Shown: one piece after another, positions 1 to 6,226 of the stretch | Position numbering within the stretch: the first letter of the stretch is position 1 | Layout of the letters: each line of letters opens with the position of its first letter | Source of the DNA: Alphaproteobacteria bacterium | GTDB lineage: Bacteria; Pseudomonadota; Alphaproteobacteria; CAAGCB01; CAG-977 | Reading direction: 5' to 3' | Assembly: GCA_021639925.1 (NCBI GenBank) | Contig: JAJXEL010000022.1 | Coordinates: 10,453 to 19,858 of the forward strand | DNA: 9,406 nt | Notes under the pieces: generated by a model | Told to the model about the DNA's origin: nothing | Databases searched by the model: none | Seen by the model: only the letters and a program-made list of their open reading frames with translations | Translations under genes and position numbers: made by a program

Positions 1-980
1 ATGCCGACCGCGGGAATATAGGCAATAACCGGGGTTTTGCGGCCGGCAGCCGGCTGAGTCGCCGCAGCGTAATCCAGAACGTCGATCATTTCCGCGTCAT
101 CTTGTTTTAATTCTTCTTCCAAAACATCGGCGTATTCAACTTTGTCAATCAGGTTCATTTCTAAAGCCTGATCGGCAAAATAAGGGCCGTTTTGCAAAAT
201 CTGTTTAACTCCGGCTTTTTTCAGCGCGGGCCTGTCTTGCGCTATGTCTGCCGCCATAACGTCCAGAAAACTGTTGAAAATCCGCGTCAGATTTTCTTTT
301 TCGGGGGCGGACATTTTTTCGGCGTTCAAAGAATCCGCTCCTGTTTTATATTCGTACCGGGCGTTAAAAGACGGTTTTATTCCCAGTTTTAAGAGCGCTT
401 TTTTAAAGTACGGCGTTTCAACGGCAATACCGGCCAGTCCCACTTCTCCGCCCGGCTGGATACGGATTTCGTCAAAAGCGGACGCCAGGTAATACATGCC
501 CAGTCCGCCGCCCAGCTCGCCGATTGTCGGCGCGTAAAAAACGGTTTTTTTGCCGGCTTTTTTAAACGCCCGCACCGCAGACCGGATTTCCTGAATCTGC
601 GCCAGAGGCAGGGACATTTTTGTCATATAAGCGACCAGCCCCGAAATATTCGGATCTGCCGCCGCGCGGTTCAGTCCCAAAATGACGTCTGCCGCAGTCG
701 GAGGATTCCCGAACGTCAGCGAACCGATAAAATCGTTCGGACGGGTTTCAAACAGCTCGTTTTCCAGATTCAGGCGCAGAACGGTTCCGGGAGCAAAAGT
801 TTGAGGCCGCCTGTTATTCGCCAAAGAATAGACTCGCCAGCCGACAGCCGAAGAAAAAAGAATCCCGATAAAACAGAAAAAGAAAACGAAAAAACGCCCG
901 ACGCGTTTAAAAAAAGATCTTTTTTTCTCAGGACGTTTTTCAGGGCCGGACGCAGCCGGAAATTCCGGAAATAAAGGCAT
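1..980 (-). CDS. sppA: Signal peptide peptidase SppA (protease IV), 67-kDa type, 3' part cut off by window edge
   Basis: Inner-membrane serine protease of family S49 that degrades cleaved signal peptides and other membrane-associated peptides. The first 326 residues are visible and the frame is open to the window edge. A charged N-terminus is followed by one hydrophobic segment at about residues 30-48, giving the expected single-pass anchor. The N-terminal half-domain follows, with GGGLGMYYLASAFDEI-like and GLAGI segments and then ARYEYKTGAD. Lys212 in that last motif lines up with the catalytic Lys209 of E. coli SppA. The visible part stops at the first strand of the second half-domain (VIAYIPAVG), so the nucleophilic serine, near residue 410 in the family, lies outside the window. 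The ATG at 980 has a good AGAGGA ribosome site and starts 11 bases after the aroC stop, so it is probably the last or a late gene of the fabI-aroC-sppA unit. The truncation is an artefact of the window, not a broken gene. Confidence 0.9.
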   Translation of the reverse strand, partial: MPLFPEFPAASGPEKRPEKKRSFFKRVGRFFVFFFCFIGILFSSAVGWRVYSLANNRRPQTFAPGTVLRLNLENELFETRPNDFIGSLTFGNPPTAADVILGLNRAAADPNISGLVAYMTKMSLPLAQIQEIRSAVRAFKKAGKKTVFYAPTIGELGGGLGMYYLASAFDEIRIQPGGEVGLAGIAVETPYFKKALLKLGIKPSFNARYEYKTGADSLNAEKMSAPEKENLTRIFNSFLDVMAADIAQDRPALKKAGVKQILQNGPYFADQALEMNLIDKVEYADVLEEELKQDDAEMIDVLDYAAATQPAAGRKTPVIAYIPAVG

Positions 981-991
981 TTTTTCCTCTT

Positions 992-2080
992 TTAAAGATT
1001 ATATTGAGCCCGCAGGCGCAGCAGATGGTCCGTCAAAACGCAGGCCGTCATCGCTTCGGCAACGGGAACGGCGCGTATGCCGACACAGGGATCATGCCGT
1101 CCTTTCGTCCGAATCGTTGTATCTTCCCCTTTAACGGTTACGGTGCGCAGTGTGCCGGCGATCGAAGGAGTCGGTTTGACGGCAATACGCGCGATAATCG
1201 GCTGGCCCGTTGACAGGCCGCCCAGAATACCGCCCGCATGATTGCTTTTAAAGCCGACGCCGCACGGCGCCAGTTTGTCGGCGTACATTTCGTCTGCGTT
1301 TTGGCTGCCGGTTAAAGCGGCTGCGGCAAAACCGTCGCCGATTTCAACGCCTTTGACCGCATTGATGCTCATCAACGCTTTGGCCAGATCGGCGTCCAGC
1401 CTGTCGTAAACCGGCTCGCCCAGTCCGGCGGGAAAACCCGTCGCGCGGATTTCAATAACGGCGCCGACGGAATCTTCGTTTTTTCTGGTCTGTTCGATCA
1501 GCCGTTCAAAACGGGGCAGAGCGGCGGCGTCCGGGCAGAAAAAAGGATTGCGGCTGATTTCCGCGGAATCCCAGCCGGAAATTTTTTCGTTTCCGATTTG
1601 AATTAACCCGGCCGTAATGTCAAACGGCGTTTTTAAAAAATGTTTTAATACTTTGCATGCCACAGCGCCGGCCGCGACGCGCAAAGCCGTTTCCCGAGCG
1701 GAAGCCCTGCCGCCGCCGCGGTAATCTCTGTTGGCGTACTTTAGAAAATAAGGAAAATCCGCGTGACCGGGACGAAATTTCTGCGCGATTTCGGAATAAT
1801 CGGACGAATGGGAATCTTCGTTTTCAATCAACAATCCGACCGGCGTTCCCGTTGTCATGCCGTTAAATACGCCGGACAAAATTTGAACCGTGTCCGGTTC
1901 TTTGCGCTGAGTCGTAAATTCAGACTGTCCCGGCCTTCTGCGGTTCAGGGCGGTTTGAATGTCCGACGGTTCTAAAGGAATTTGCGCGGGAACGCCTTCA
2001 ACAATGCAGCCGATTGCTTTTCCGTGGCTTTCGCCAAAGCTTGTAAACCGGAAAATTTCGCCGAAGCCGTTCCCCGTCAT
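992..2080 (-). CDS. aroC: Chorismate synthase
   Basis: Converts 5-enolpyruvylshikimate-3-phosphate to chorismate, the branch point for aromatic amino acids, folate and quinones; the cytoplasmic enzyme needs reduced FMN. The 362 residues match the usual full length. The N-terminus MTGNGFGEIFRFTSFGESHG carries the first family signature, with His19 as the first catalytic histidine. RPGHADF supplies the second (His106). GGGRASARETA at 122-132 is the second signature, and RHDPCVGIRAVPVAEAM near 328-344 is the C-terminal one. All key positions look intact. The ATG follows the fabI stop after three bases (TAA ACA ATG) and has no clear Shine-Dalgarno sequence, so translation is probably coupled to fabI. 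Co-location with fabI is a common alphaproteobacterial arrangement. Confidence 0.97.
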   Translation of the reverse strand: MTGNGFGEIFRFTSFGESHGKAIGCIVEGVPAQIPLEPSDIQTALNRRRPGQSEFTTQRKEPDTVQILSGVFNGMTTGTPVGLLIENEDSHSSDYSEIAQKFRPGHADFPYFLKYANRDYRGGGRASARETALRVAAGAVACKVLKHFLKTPFDITAGLIQIGNEKISGWDSAEISRNPFFCPDAAALPRFERLIEQTRKNEDSVGAVIEIRATGFPAGLGEPVYDRLDADLAKALMSINAVKGVEIGDGFAAAALTGSQNADEMYADKLAPCGVGFKSNHAGGILGGLSTGQPIIARIAVKPTPSIAGTLRTVTVKGEDTTIRTKGRHDPCVGIRAVPVAEAMTACVLTDHLLRLRAQYNL

Positions 2081-2083
2081 TGT

Positions 2084-2923
2084 TTATTCAGCGCTTTTTT
2101 TCGGAAAAGAAGCCAGCAGTTCCGATATTTCATGAGCGTATTCGGGGTTCATCATGCCGATGGTATTGTATCCCGAATCGACGTGCATGACTTCGCCGGT
2201 TACGCCGCTGGCCAGATCGCTGAGCAGATAAACCGTACTTTTGCCGACTTCGTCCTGCGTGACGTTGCGGTGCAGCGGAGAACTGTATTCATTCCAGTTC
2301 AGGATCAGGCGGAAATCGCCGACGCCCGAAGCCGCCAATGTTTTAATGGGGCCGGCGGAAACGGCGTTAACGCGGATTCCCTGCGCTCCCAGATCGCGGG
2401 CCAGATATCTGACCGAAGCTTCCAGCGCGGCTTTGGCAACGCCCATGACGTTGTAATTCGGCAGCACTTTTTCAGCGCCGTAGTAAGTCATTGTGACAAA
2501 GATGCCGCCCGGATTCGTAATTTTTGCCGCCCGGCGGCAAATGTCCGTAAACGAATAACATGAAATGTGCATGGTGTTTAAAAAGTTGGCCAGCGTCGTG
2601 TCGCAGTAGCGTCCTTTTAATTCGTTTTTATCCGAAAAAGCAACGGCGTGAACGACAAAGTCAATCGTTCCCCATTCTTTTTCCAAAGAATCGAACAAAG
2701 CGTCCAGTGTTTCTTCTTTGGTTACGTCGCAGGGCAGCACCAGATTTTCCCCCAAAGAGGCCGCCAGAGGACGAACGCGTTTTTCCAAAGCTTCCCCCTG
2801 ATAGGTAAAAGCCAGCTTTGCGCCATGCTTATGCAGTTCGGAAGCTATTCCCCAGGCAATTGATTTATCGTTTGCCAGCCCCAGAATCAGTCCTTTTTTG
2901 CCTTCCATCAAACCTGTCGTCAT
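2084..2923 (-). CDS. fabI: Enoyl-[acyl-carrier-protein] reductase (NADH), FabI
   Basis: Reduces trans-2-enoyl-ACP to acyl-ACP, the last step of each fatty-acid elongation cycle, and is the target of triclosan-type inhibitors. This is a 279-residue short-chain dehydrogenase-fold protein. The nucleotide-binding segment is GLANDKSIAWGIA (residues 15-27). The catalytic pair is Tyr157-x6-Lys164 in PNYNVMGVAK, with the extra Tyr147 matching E. coli Tyr146. SAGPIKTLAASG and the C-terminal GEVMHVDSGYN segment are also typical. The position equivalent to E. coli Gly93, where substitutions give triclosan tolerance, is Ala95 here (HAVAF). The ATG at 2923 is preceded by GAGAGG at six-base spacing; the internal ATG at codon 6 lacks such a site. 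It is first in the fabI-aroC-sppA cluster, with 104 bases to the DnaJ-like gene upstream. Confidence 0.97.
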   Translation of the reverse strand: MTTGLMEGKKGLILGLANDKSIAWGIASELHKHGAKLAFTYQGEALEKRVRPLAASLGENLVLPCDVTKEETLDALFDSLEKEWGTIDFVVHAVAFSDKNELKGRYCDTTLANFLNTMHISCYSFTDICRRAAKITNPGGIFVTMTYYGAEKVLPNYNVMGVAKAALEASVRYLARDLGAQGIRVNAVSAGPIKTLAASGVGDFRLILNWNEYSSPLHRNVTQDEVGKSTVYLLSDLASGVTGEVMHVDSGYNTIGMMNPEYAHEISELLASFPKKSAE

Positions 2924-3027
2924 AAAAAACCTCTCTGAAAGTTTAAAGTATTTTTAAATGAGGGATAACACAAAAAAAGGACATTTCAAAGTACTTTTGC
3001 TGTTTAAATCGGTCGATTGATCTTTTT
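2924..3027 (-). promoter_or_regulatory. Gap between the DnaJ-like gene and fabI; probable fabI promoter region
   Basis: AT-rich 104-base spacer, the only sizeable gap in the leftward block, so it is the natural place for a fabI promoter. Read leftward it contains TTGAAA and TTGTGT as weak -35 candidates and TACTTT as a weak -10 candidate; none is a strong match. There is a perfect 10-base palindrome AAAGTACTTT at 2988-2997, and a second AAAGTA at 2945-2950. AATCG-GT-CGATT at 3007-3018 is a small inverted repeat just after the DnaJ-like stop, but no T run follows it in the transcribed direction. I see no convincing intrinsic terminator, so readthrough from the DnaJ-like gene is possible. Confidence 0.35.
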
Positions 3028-3993
3028 TCAGTTTAATCCTGCTTTCGCGCGCGGATCGGCCTGCGCCGGCGTCCATTCCTGCATGAACTGCGTTAATTCG
3101 CCGTCCGGTTTGTCAGGCAGGACAATCTGCAGTTTGACCAGCAGGTCGCCCGTTGCGTTTTTCGTTTTTATGCCTTTGCCCCGCAGCCGCAGAACGGATC
3201 CCGTGTTGGAATAAGGCGGGACGGTCAGGGCGACTTTTCCTTCCAGTGTGGGAATGGTGACTTTCCCGCCCAGAACGGCTTCTTTGATCGTAATGGGAAC
3301 GTCAAGCAGGATATCGTTGTCCGACCGCGTGAAATAGGGGTGCGCCTGAACCAGAATACGGATCAAAGCGTCTCCGTTCGGCCCGCCGCCGACGCCGGCT
3401 GCGCCTTGTCCTTTTAAGCGCAGGACGGTTTTGTCGGCCGTTCCCGCCGGGATTTTTACGTTTAATACTTTTCCGTTCGGCAGAGAAATTTCTTTTTCTT
3501 TCCCCAATGCCGCGTCCAAAAACGAAACGGTCAGATCGTAATTAACGTTTTCCCCCTGCATTTTACGCGACCGCCGGCGCAGGTTGGAAAAGATGTCTTC
3601 GCCGCCGTTTTCTGCCGCACCGCCGAACATTTCGCTGAAAAAGTCAAATCCGGATCTTTTTTTGCCGGCGCCCTGCGCCGCGCCGAAATCGAAATTGAAT
3701 CCTTCAAAGCCGGCCCCTTGTCCCTGATAGGGATTGCCGCCGCCGTATCCGAAACCGAAGCCAGGGCGTTCTTTGCCGTTTTCGTCTATTTCGCCGGCGT
3801 CAAAGCGTTTCCTTTTTTCTGGATCCGAAAGAATGTCATAAGCGCTTGATATTTCCTTGAACTTATCCTCTGCTTTCGGGTCGTTCGGGTTTAAATCCGG
3901 GTGCATTTTGCGCGCCAGTTTCCGGTAAGCCTGCTTTATTTCTTCCTGAGAAGCACTTTTTGAAACACCTAAAAGAGTATATGGATTAGCCAT
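3028..3993 (-). CDS. DnaJ-family co-chaperone without zinc finger (type II, CbpA-like)
   Basis: Hsp40 co-chaperone expected to stimulate DnaK ATPase and deliver substrates in the cytoplasm. With the ATG at 3993 the protein has 321 residues. Residues 3-65 form the J domain (NPYTLLGV... with the HPD triad at 31-33 and SSAYDILSDPEKR at 49-61). A Gly/Phe-rich linker spans about 77-125. From about 147 to the end come the beta-rich substrate-binding domains (NYDLTVSFLDAALG, IPAGTADKTVLRLKGQG, DILLDVPITIKEAVLGG). The protein has no cysteine, so the CxxCxGxG zinc domain of true DnaJ is absent. Start choice: the frame extends to 4059, but the J domain normally begins within a few residues of the start, and ANPYTLLGV fits the ATG at 3993, which has a weak GGCAGA upstream; the ATG at 3999 is the alternative. 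The position upstream of fabI-aroC is typical of alphaproteobacteria. Confidence 0.92.
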   Translation of the reverse strand: MANPYTLLGVSKSASQEEIKQAYRKLARKMHPDLNPNDPKAEDKFKEISSAYDILSDPEKRKRFDAGEIDENGKERPGFGFGYGGGNPYQGQGAGFEGFNFDFGAAQGAGKKRSGFDFFSEMFGGAAENGGEDIFSNLRRRSRKMQGENVNYDLTVSFLDAALGKEKEISLPNGKVLNVKIPAGTADKTVLRLKGQGAAGVGGGPNGDALIRILVQAHPYFTRSDNDILLDVPITIKEAVLGGKVTIPTLEGKVALTVPPYSNTGSVLRLRGKGIKTKNATGDLLVKLQIVLPDKPDGELTQFMQEWTPAQADPRAKAGLN

Positions 3994-4104
3994 TTTCATT
4001 CTGCCGTTAGTTTTAATCTGTCCGCTGTATAAAATAAAATGCCCGGGCTTTTCAGGCAAGCTATTAAAAAGACTTTTTTTAAACTTTTTTTTTCGGATTT
4101 AATG

Positions 4105-4134
4105 TTTCCATAAAACAAATATGTTTGTTATAGT
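4105..4134 (+). promoter_or_regulatory. Candidate promoter of the rightward four-gene cluster with embedded inverted repeat
   Basis: TTTCCA (4105-4110) resembles a -35 box at four of six bases and TATAGT (4129-4134) a -10 box at five of six, with an 18-base spacer. Inside the spacer lies AACAAA-TATG-TTTGTT (4114-4129), a perfect six-base-arm inverted repeat that reaches the first base of the -10 box. A repressor or activator dimer bound there could control the exporter and the genes behind it. The regulator is unknown, and AT-rich DNA makes such repeats fairly easy to find by chance. Confidence 0.35.
4114..4129. repeat. Inverted repeat AACAAA-N4-TTTGTT
   Basis: Both six-base arms are exactly complementary around the four-base centre TATG. 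It sits in the divergent gap 47 bases before the GTG of the efflux transporter and within its best promoter candidate. It has no T run after it and contains no G/C stem, so it is more like a protein-binding site than a terminator. Confidence 0.5.
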
Positions 4135-4175
4135 AAGTCGCTTTTAACGTTTTTTTAACAAAGGACATCTGCGTC

Positions 4176-5090
4176 GTGTCTGAAGCCAAATCTTCGGCGT
4201 TCCTGATGAAAAGCGCGGCGGCCGCTTCGGTCGGCACGGCTTTGGTTCTGATCGGGGTGAAGCTGTTTGCCCTGATGATGACGGATTCCGTGGCGCTGCT
4301 GTCCAGTCTGATCGATTCGACTTTGGACGCCGGGGCTTCATTTCTGAATTTATGGGCGGTCCGCCAGTCTTTGACGCCGGCGGACAGCGGGCACCGGTTC
4401 GGACACGGAAAAATCGAATCGCTGGCGTCTTTGGGGCAGGCGGCCTTTATCGCCGGTTCCGCCGTTTTGCTGATTTTCCAAAGCATTCAATATTTCCTGC
4501 ACCCCAGAATTATCACTCATGTCGGAATCGGTATGGGCGCAATGGGCATTTCTATCGTTTTAACGCTGCTGCTGGTTTCTTTTCAGCGCTATGTCGTTAA
4601 AAAAACAAAATCCGTCGCGATTACCGCGGATTATGCCCATTATGCCGGCGACGTTATGATGAATTTAAGCGTTATCCTTTCTTTGTTTGTCGGCTCTTAT
4701 TTTAACTTCCGCTATGCCGACCCGATTTTTGCGCTGTTGATCGCTGTGTATCTGATCGTCAGCGTATTCCGTATTTTAAAACAATCGCTGGCGCAGCTGG
4801 TTGACGCGGAACTGCCCGATCAGGAAAAACAAAAAATCGCCGACATCGTTTTGAAATCGCCCGATGTTTCCGGGCTGCACGATCTGCGTACCCGTTCGTC
4901 GGGAACGCAGTGGTTTATCCAGCTGCATCTGGAACTGGACCCCTTGTTTACTCTGGCCAAAGCGCACGCCGTTGCCGATCAGGTGGAAAAACGCCTGACG
5001 CAGGCTTTTCCCAATGCGGAGATCATTATTCATCAGGATCCCGCGGGATTGTATGAAAACCACCCGCAGTGGTGTTATGAAAAACTCTGA
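4176..5090 (+). CDS. fieF: Cation diffusion facilitator, FieF/YiiP-type divalent metal efflux transporter
   Basis: Inner-membrane proton antiporter that expels divalent metals such as zinc or ferrous iron from the cytoplasm. The 304 residues are typical. About six membrane segments occupy residues 10-205. The intramembrane metal site is complete: Asp47 and Asp51 in TM2 (DSTLD) and His155 and Asp159 in TM5 (HYAGD), matching E. coli D45, D49, H153 and D157. The loop site Asp70, His73, His77 (TPADSGHRFGHGK) matches D68, H71, H75. The C-terminal cytoplasmic domain has His235, His251, His286 and Asp288, matching the dimer-interface zinc residues H232, H248, H283 and D285. The start is GTG with AAAGGA ten bases upstream; the next ATG (codon 11) has no ribosome site. 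It is first of a rightward cluster and 26 bases before guaC. All sites being intact argues for an active exporter; metal preference cannot be read from the sequence. Confidence 0.94.
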   Translation: MSEAKSSAFLMKSAAAASVGTALVLIGVKLFALMMTDSVALLSSLIDSTLDAGASFLNLWAVRQSLTPADSGHRFGHGKIESLASLGQAAFIAGSAVLLIFQSIQYFLHPRIITHVGIGMGAMGISIVLTLLLVSFQRYVVKKTKSVAITADYAHYAGDVMMNLSVILSLFVGSYFNFRYADPIFALLIAVYLIVSVFRILKQSLAQLVDAELPDQEKQKIADIVLKSPDVSGLHDLRTRSSGTQWFIQLHLELDPLFTLAKAHAVADQVEKRLTQAFPNAEIIIHQDPAGLYENHPQWCYEKL

Positions 5091-5104
5091 CCCTGCATTC
5101 GTTT

Positions 5105-5110
5105 GAGGAG
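5105..5110 (+). promoter_or_regulatory. Ribosome binding site GAGGAG of guaC
   Basis: Strong anti-16S match six bases before the ATG at 5117. It decides between two close ATGs: the one at 5112 is only one base from the site and in another frame, while the one at 5117 opens the conserved MRIEED N-terminus. Confidence 0.8.
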
Positions 5111-5116
5111 AATGAA

Positions 5117-6211
5117 ATGAGAATTGAAGAAGATATGAAACTGGATTTTAAAGACGTGCTGTTCCGTCCGAAACGCAGCACTCTGCGTTCGCGTTCGGAG
5201 GTCGATCTGAACAGAACGTTTACATTCAGGAATTCGAAAAAAACATGGACCGGCGTGCCGATCATGGCGGCAAACATGGATACGGTCGGCCGTTTCGAAG
5301 TCTTTGACGTTTTAAAGCAGTTTCATATGTTTACGTGTATTCAGAAACACTATACGAAAGAAGAATGGAACGCGTTTAACGCCAGATGCCGGGCGGAAGA
5401 TTATAATTACCTGGCGATTACTTCCGGCACGTCGGACAAGGATTACGAACGTTTGTTCAGAATATGCAAAGAAAATCCCGCCATTCAGTTTATTTGTATT
5501 GACGTGGCCAACGGGTATTCTCAGCATTTTGTCGAATATGTGCGCAAAGTCCGCGAAAATTTCCCCGATATGACAATCATCGCGGGCAACGTTGTCACCG
5601 GTGAAATGACCGAAGAACTGATTTTGTCGGGGGCAGACATTGTCAAAGTCGGCATCGGCCCGGGATCTGTCTGTACGACACGTATTCAGACGGGGGTCGG
5701 TTATCCGCAGCTGTCCGCGATTATCGAATGCGCGGACGCGGCGCACGGGCTGGGCGGCCTGATTATCGGCGACGGCGGCTGCACGTGTCCGGGCGACGTA
5801 TCCAAGGCTTTCGGCGCCGGGGCGGATTTTGTTATGCTGGGCGGCATGTTTGCCGGCCATGACGAATCTGGCGGCGATCTGGGGATTGACGAAGACACGG
5901 GCAAAAAATACCGCCGCTTTTACGGCATGAGTTCCGATACAGCCATGGAAAAATATTCCGGCGGCGTAGCGGATTACCGCGCCAGCGAAGGACGCACCGT
6001 TTTGGTGGAATACAAAGGCGCTTTGGAAAATACGGTCAAGGAAATTCTGGGCGGCGTGCGTTCAACCTGCACGTACGTCGGCGCCGTAACGCTGAAAGAA
6101 TTAAGCAAGCGCACGACTTTTGTCCGCGTGACGCAGCAGTTTAATTCTTCTTTGGCCAGCCAGCCGCAAAACCTGCGCAACGTCAATCCGTCGCATAAGC
6201 CGGAAAATTAA
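5117..6211 (+). CDS. guaC: GMP reductase
   Basis: Deaminates GMP to IMP with NADPH, returning guanine nucleotides to the common purine pool in the cytoplasm. The 364 residues start MRIEEDMKLDFKDVL, close to E. coli GuaC, and run as a single TIM barrel with no CBS-domain insertion, which separates it from IMP dehydrogenase. The catalytic loop GPGSVCTTR places Cys186 exactly at the E. coli position. Other conserved blocks are AANMDTVG (51-58), CIDVANGYS (127-135), AGNVVTGEM (156-164), GYPQLSAIIECADAAHGLGG and FYGMSS. The C-terminus is about 17 residues longer than E. coli GuaC and unremarkable. The ATG at 5117 follows GAGGAG at six-base spacing, so it is preferred over the out-of-frame ATG at 5112. 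It lies 26 bases after the exporter and 15 bases before the kinase-like gene, implying co-transcription. Confidence 0.96.
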   Translation: MRIEEDMKLDFKDVLFRPKRSTLRSRSEVDLNRTFTFRNSKKTWTGVPIMAANMDTVGRFEVFDVLKQFHMFTCIQKHYTKEEWNAFNARCRAEDYNYLAITSGTSDKDYERLFRICKENPAIQFICIDVANGYSQHFVEYVRKVRENFPDMTIIAGNVVTGEMTEELILSGADIVKVGIGPGSVCTTRIQTGVGYPQLSAIIECADAAHGLGGLIIGDGGCTCPGDVSKAFGAGADFVMLGGMFAGHDESGGDLGIDEDTGKKYRRFYGMSSDTAMEKYSGGVADYRASEGRTVLVEYKGALENTVKEILGGVRSTCTYVGAVTLKELSKRTTFVRVTQQFNSSLASQPQNLRNVNPSHKPEN

Positions 6212-6226
6212 AAGGAGATCCGCCCC

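Larger units (their letters stand above)
3994..4175. promoter_or_regulatory. Divergent intergenic region between the DnaJ-like gene and the metal exporter
   Basis: This 182-base gap must hold promoters for both directions. It is rich in A/T runs: A5 at 4066-4070, T7 at 4074-4080, T9 at 4085-4093 and T7 at 4150-4156, the middle two spaced about one helical turn apart, which could bend DNA or act as upstream elements. Reading right, TTTCCA (4105-4110), an 18-base spacer and TATAGT (4129-4134) is a plausible promoter placing transcription start about 35 bases before the exporter start codon. Reading left, TTGCCT (4061-4056), 17 bases and TATTTT is a weaker candidate for the DnaJ-like gene. No RNA gene or further credible ORF is visible. 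Confidence 0.4.

Noticed and set aside
192..492. Two short plus-strand frames at the left edge
   Set aside because: Both lie opposite the continuous sppA frame, which has a membrane anchor and the conserved catalytic lysine.
1982..2563. A 193-codon plus-strand frame over aroC and fabI
   Set aside because: It is antisense to two well-conserved enzymes, spans their junction and shows no family features.
3007..3018. AATCG-GT-CGATT as a terminator of the DnaJ-like gene
   Set aside because: The loop would be two bases, the stem only five, and no T run follows in the leftward direction.
3994..4059. A 22-codon N-terminal extension of the DnaJ-like protein
   Set aside because: It is in frame, but the ATG at 4059 lacks a ribosome site, the extra residues resemble nothing, and J domains normally start at the N-terminus.
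4079..4486. A 135-codon minus-strand frame covering the divergent gap and the start of the exporter
   Set aside because: Most of it is the complement of the exporter's first membrane segments, and the remainder is low-complexity intergenic DNA. It shows no family similarity.
5117..6211. IMP dehydrogenase instead of GMP reductase
   Set aside because: The protein is too short, lacks CBS domains, and its N-terminus and catalytic loop follow GuaC.
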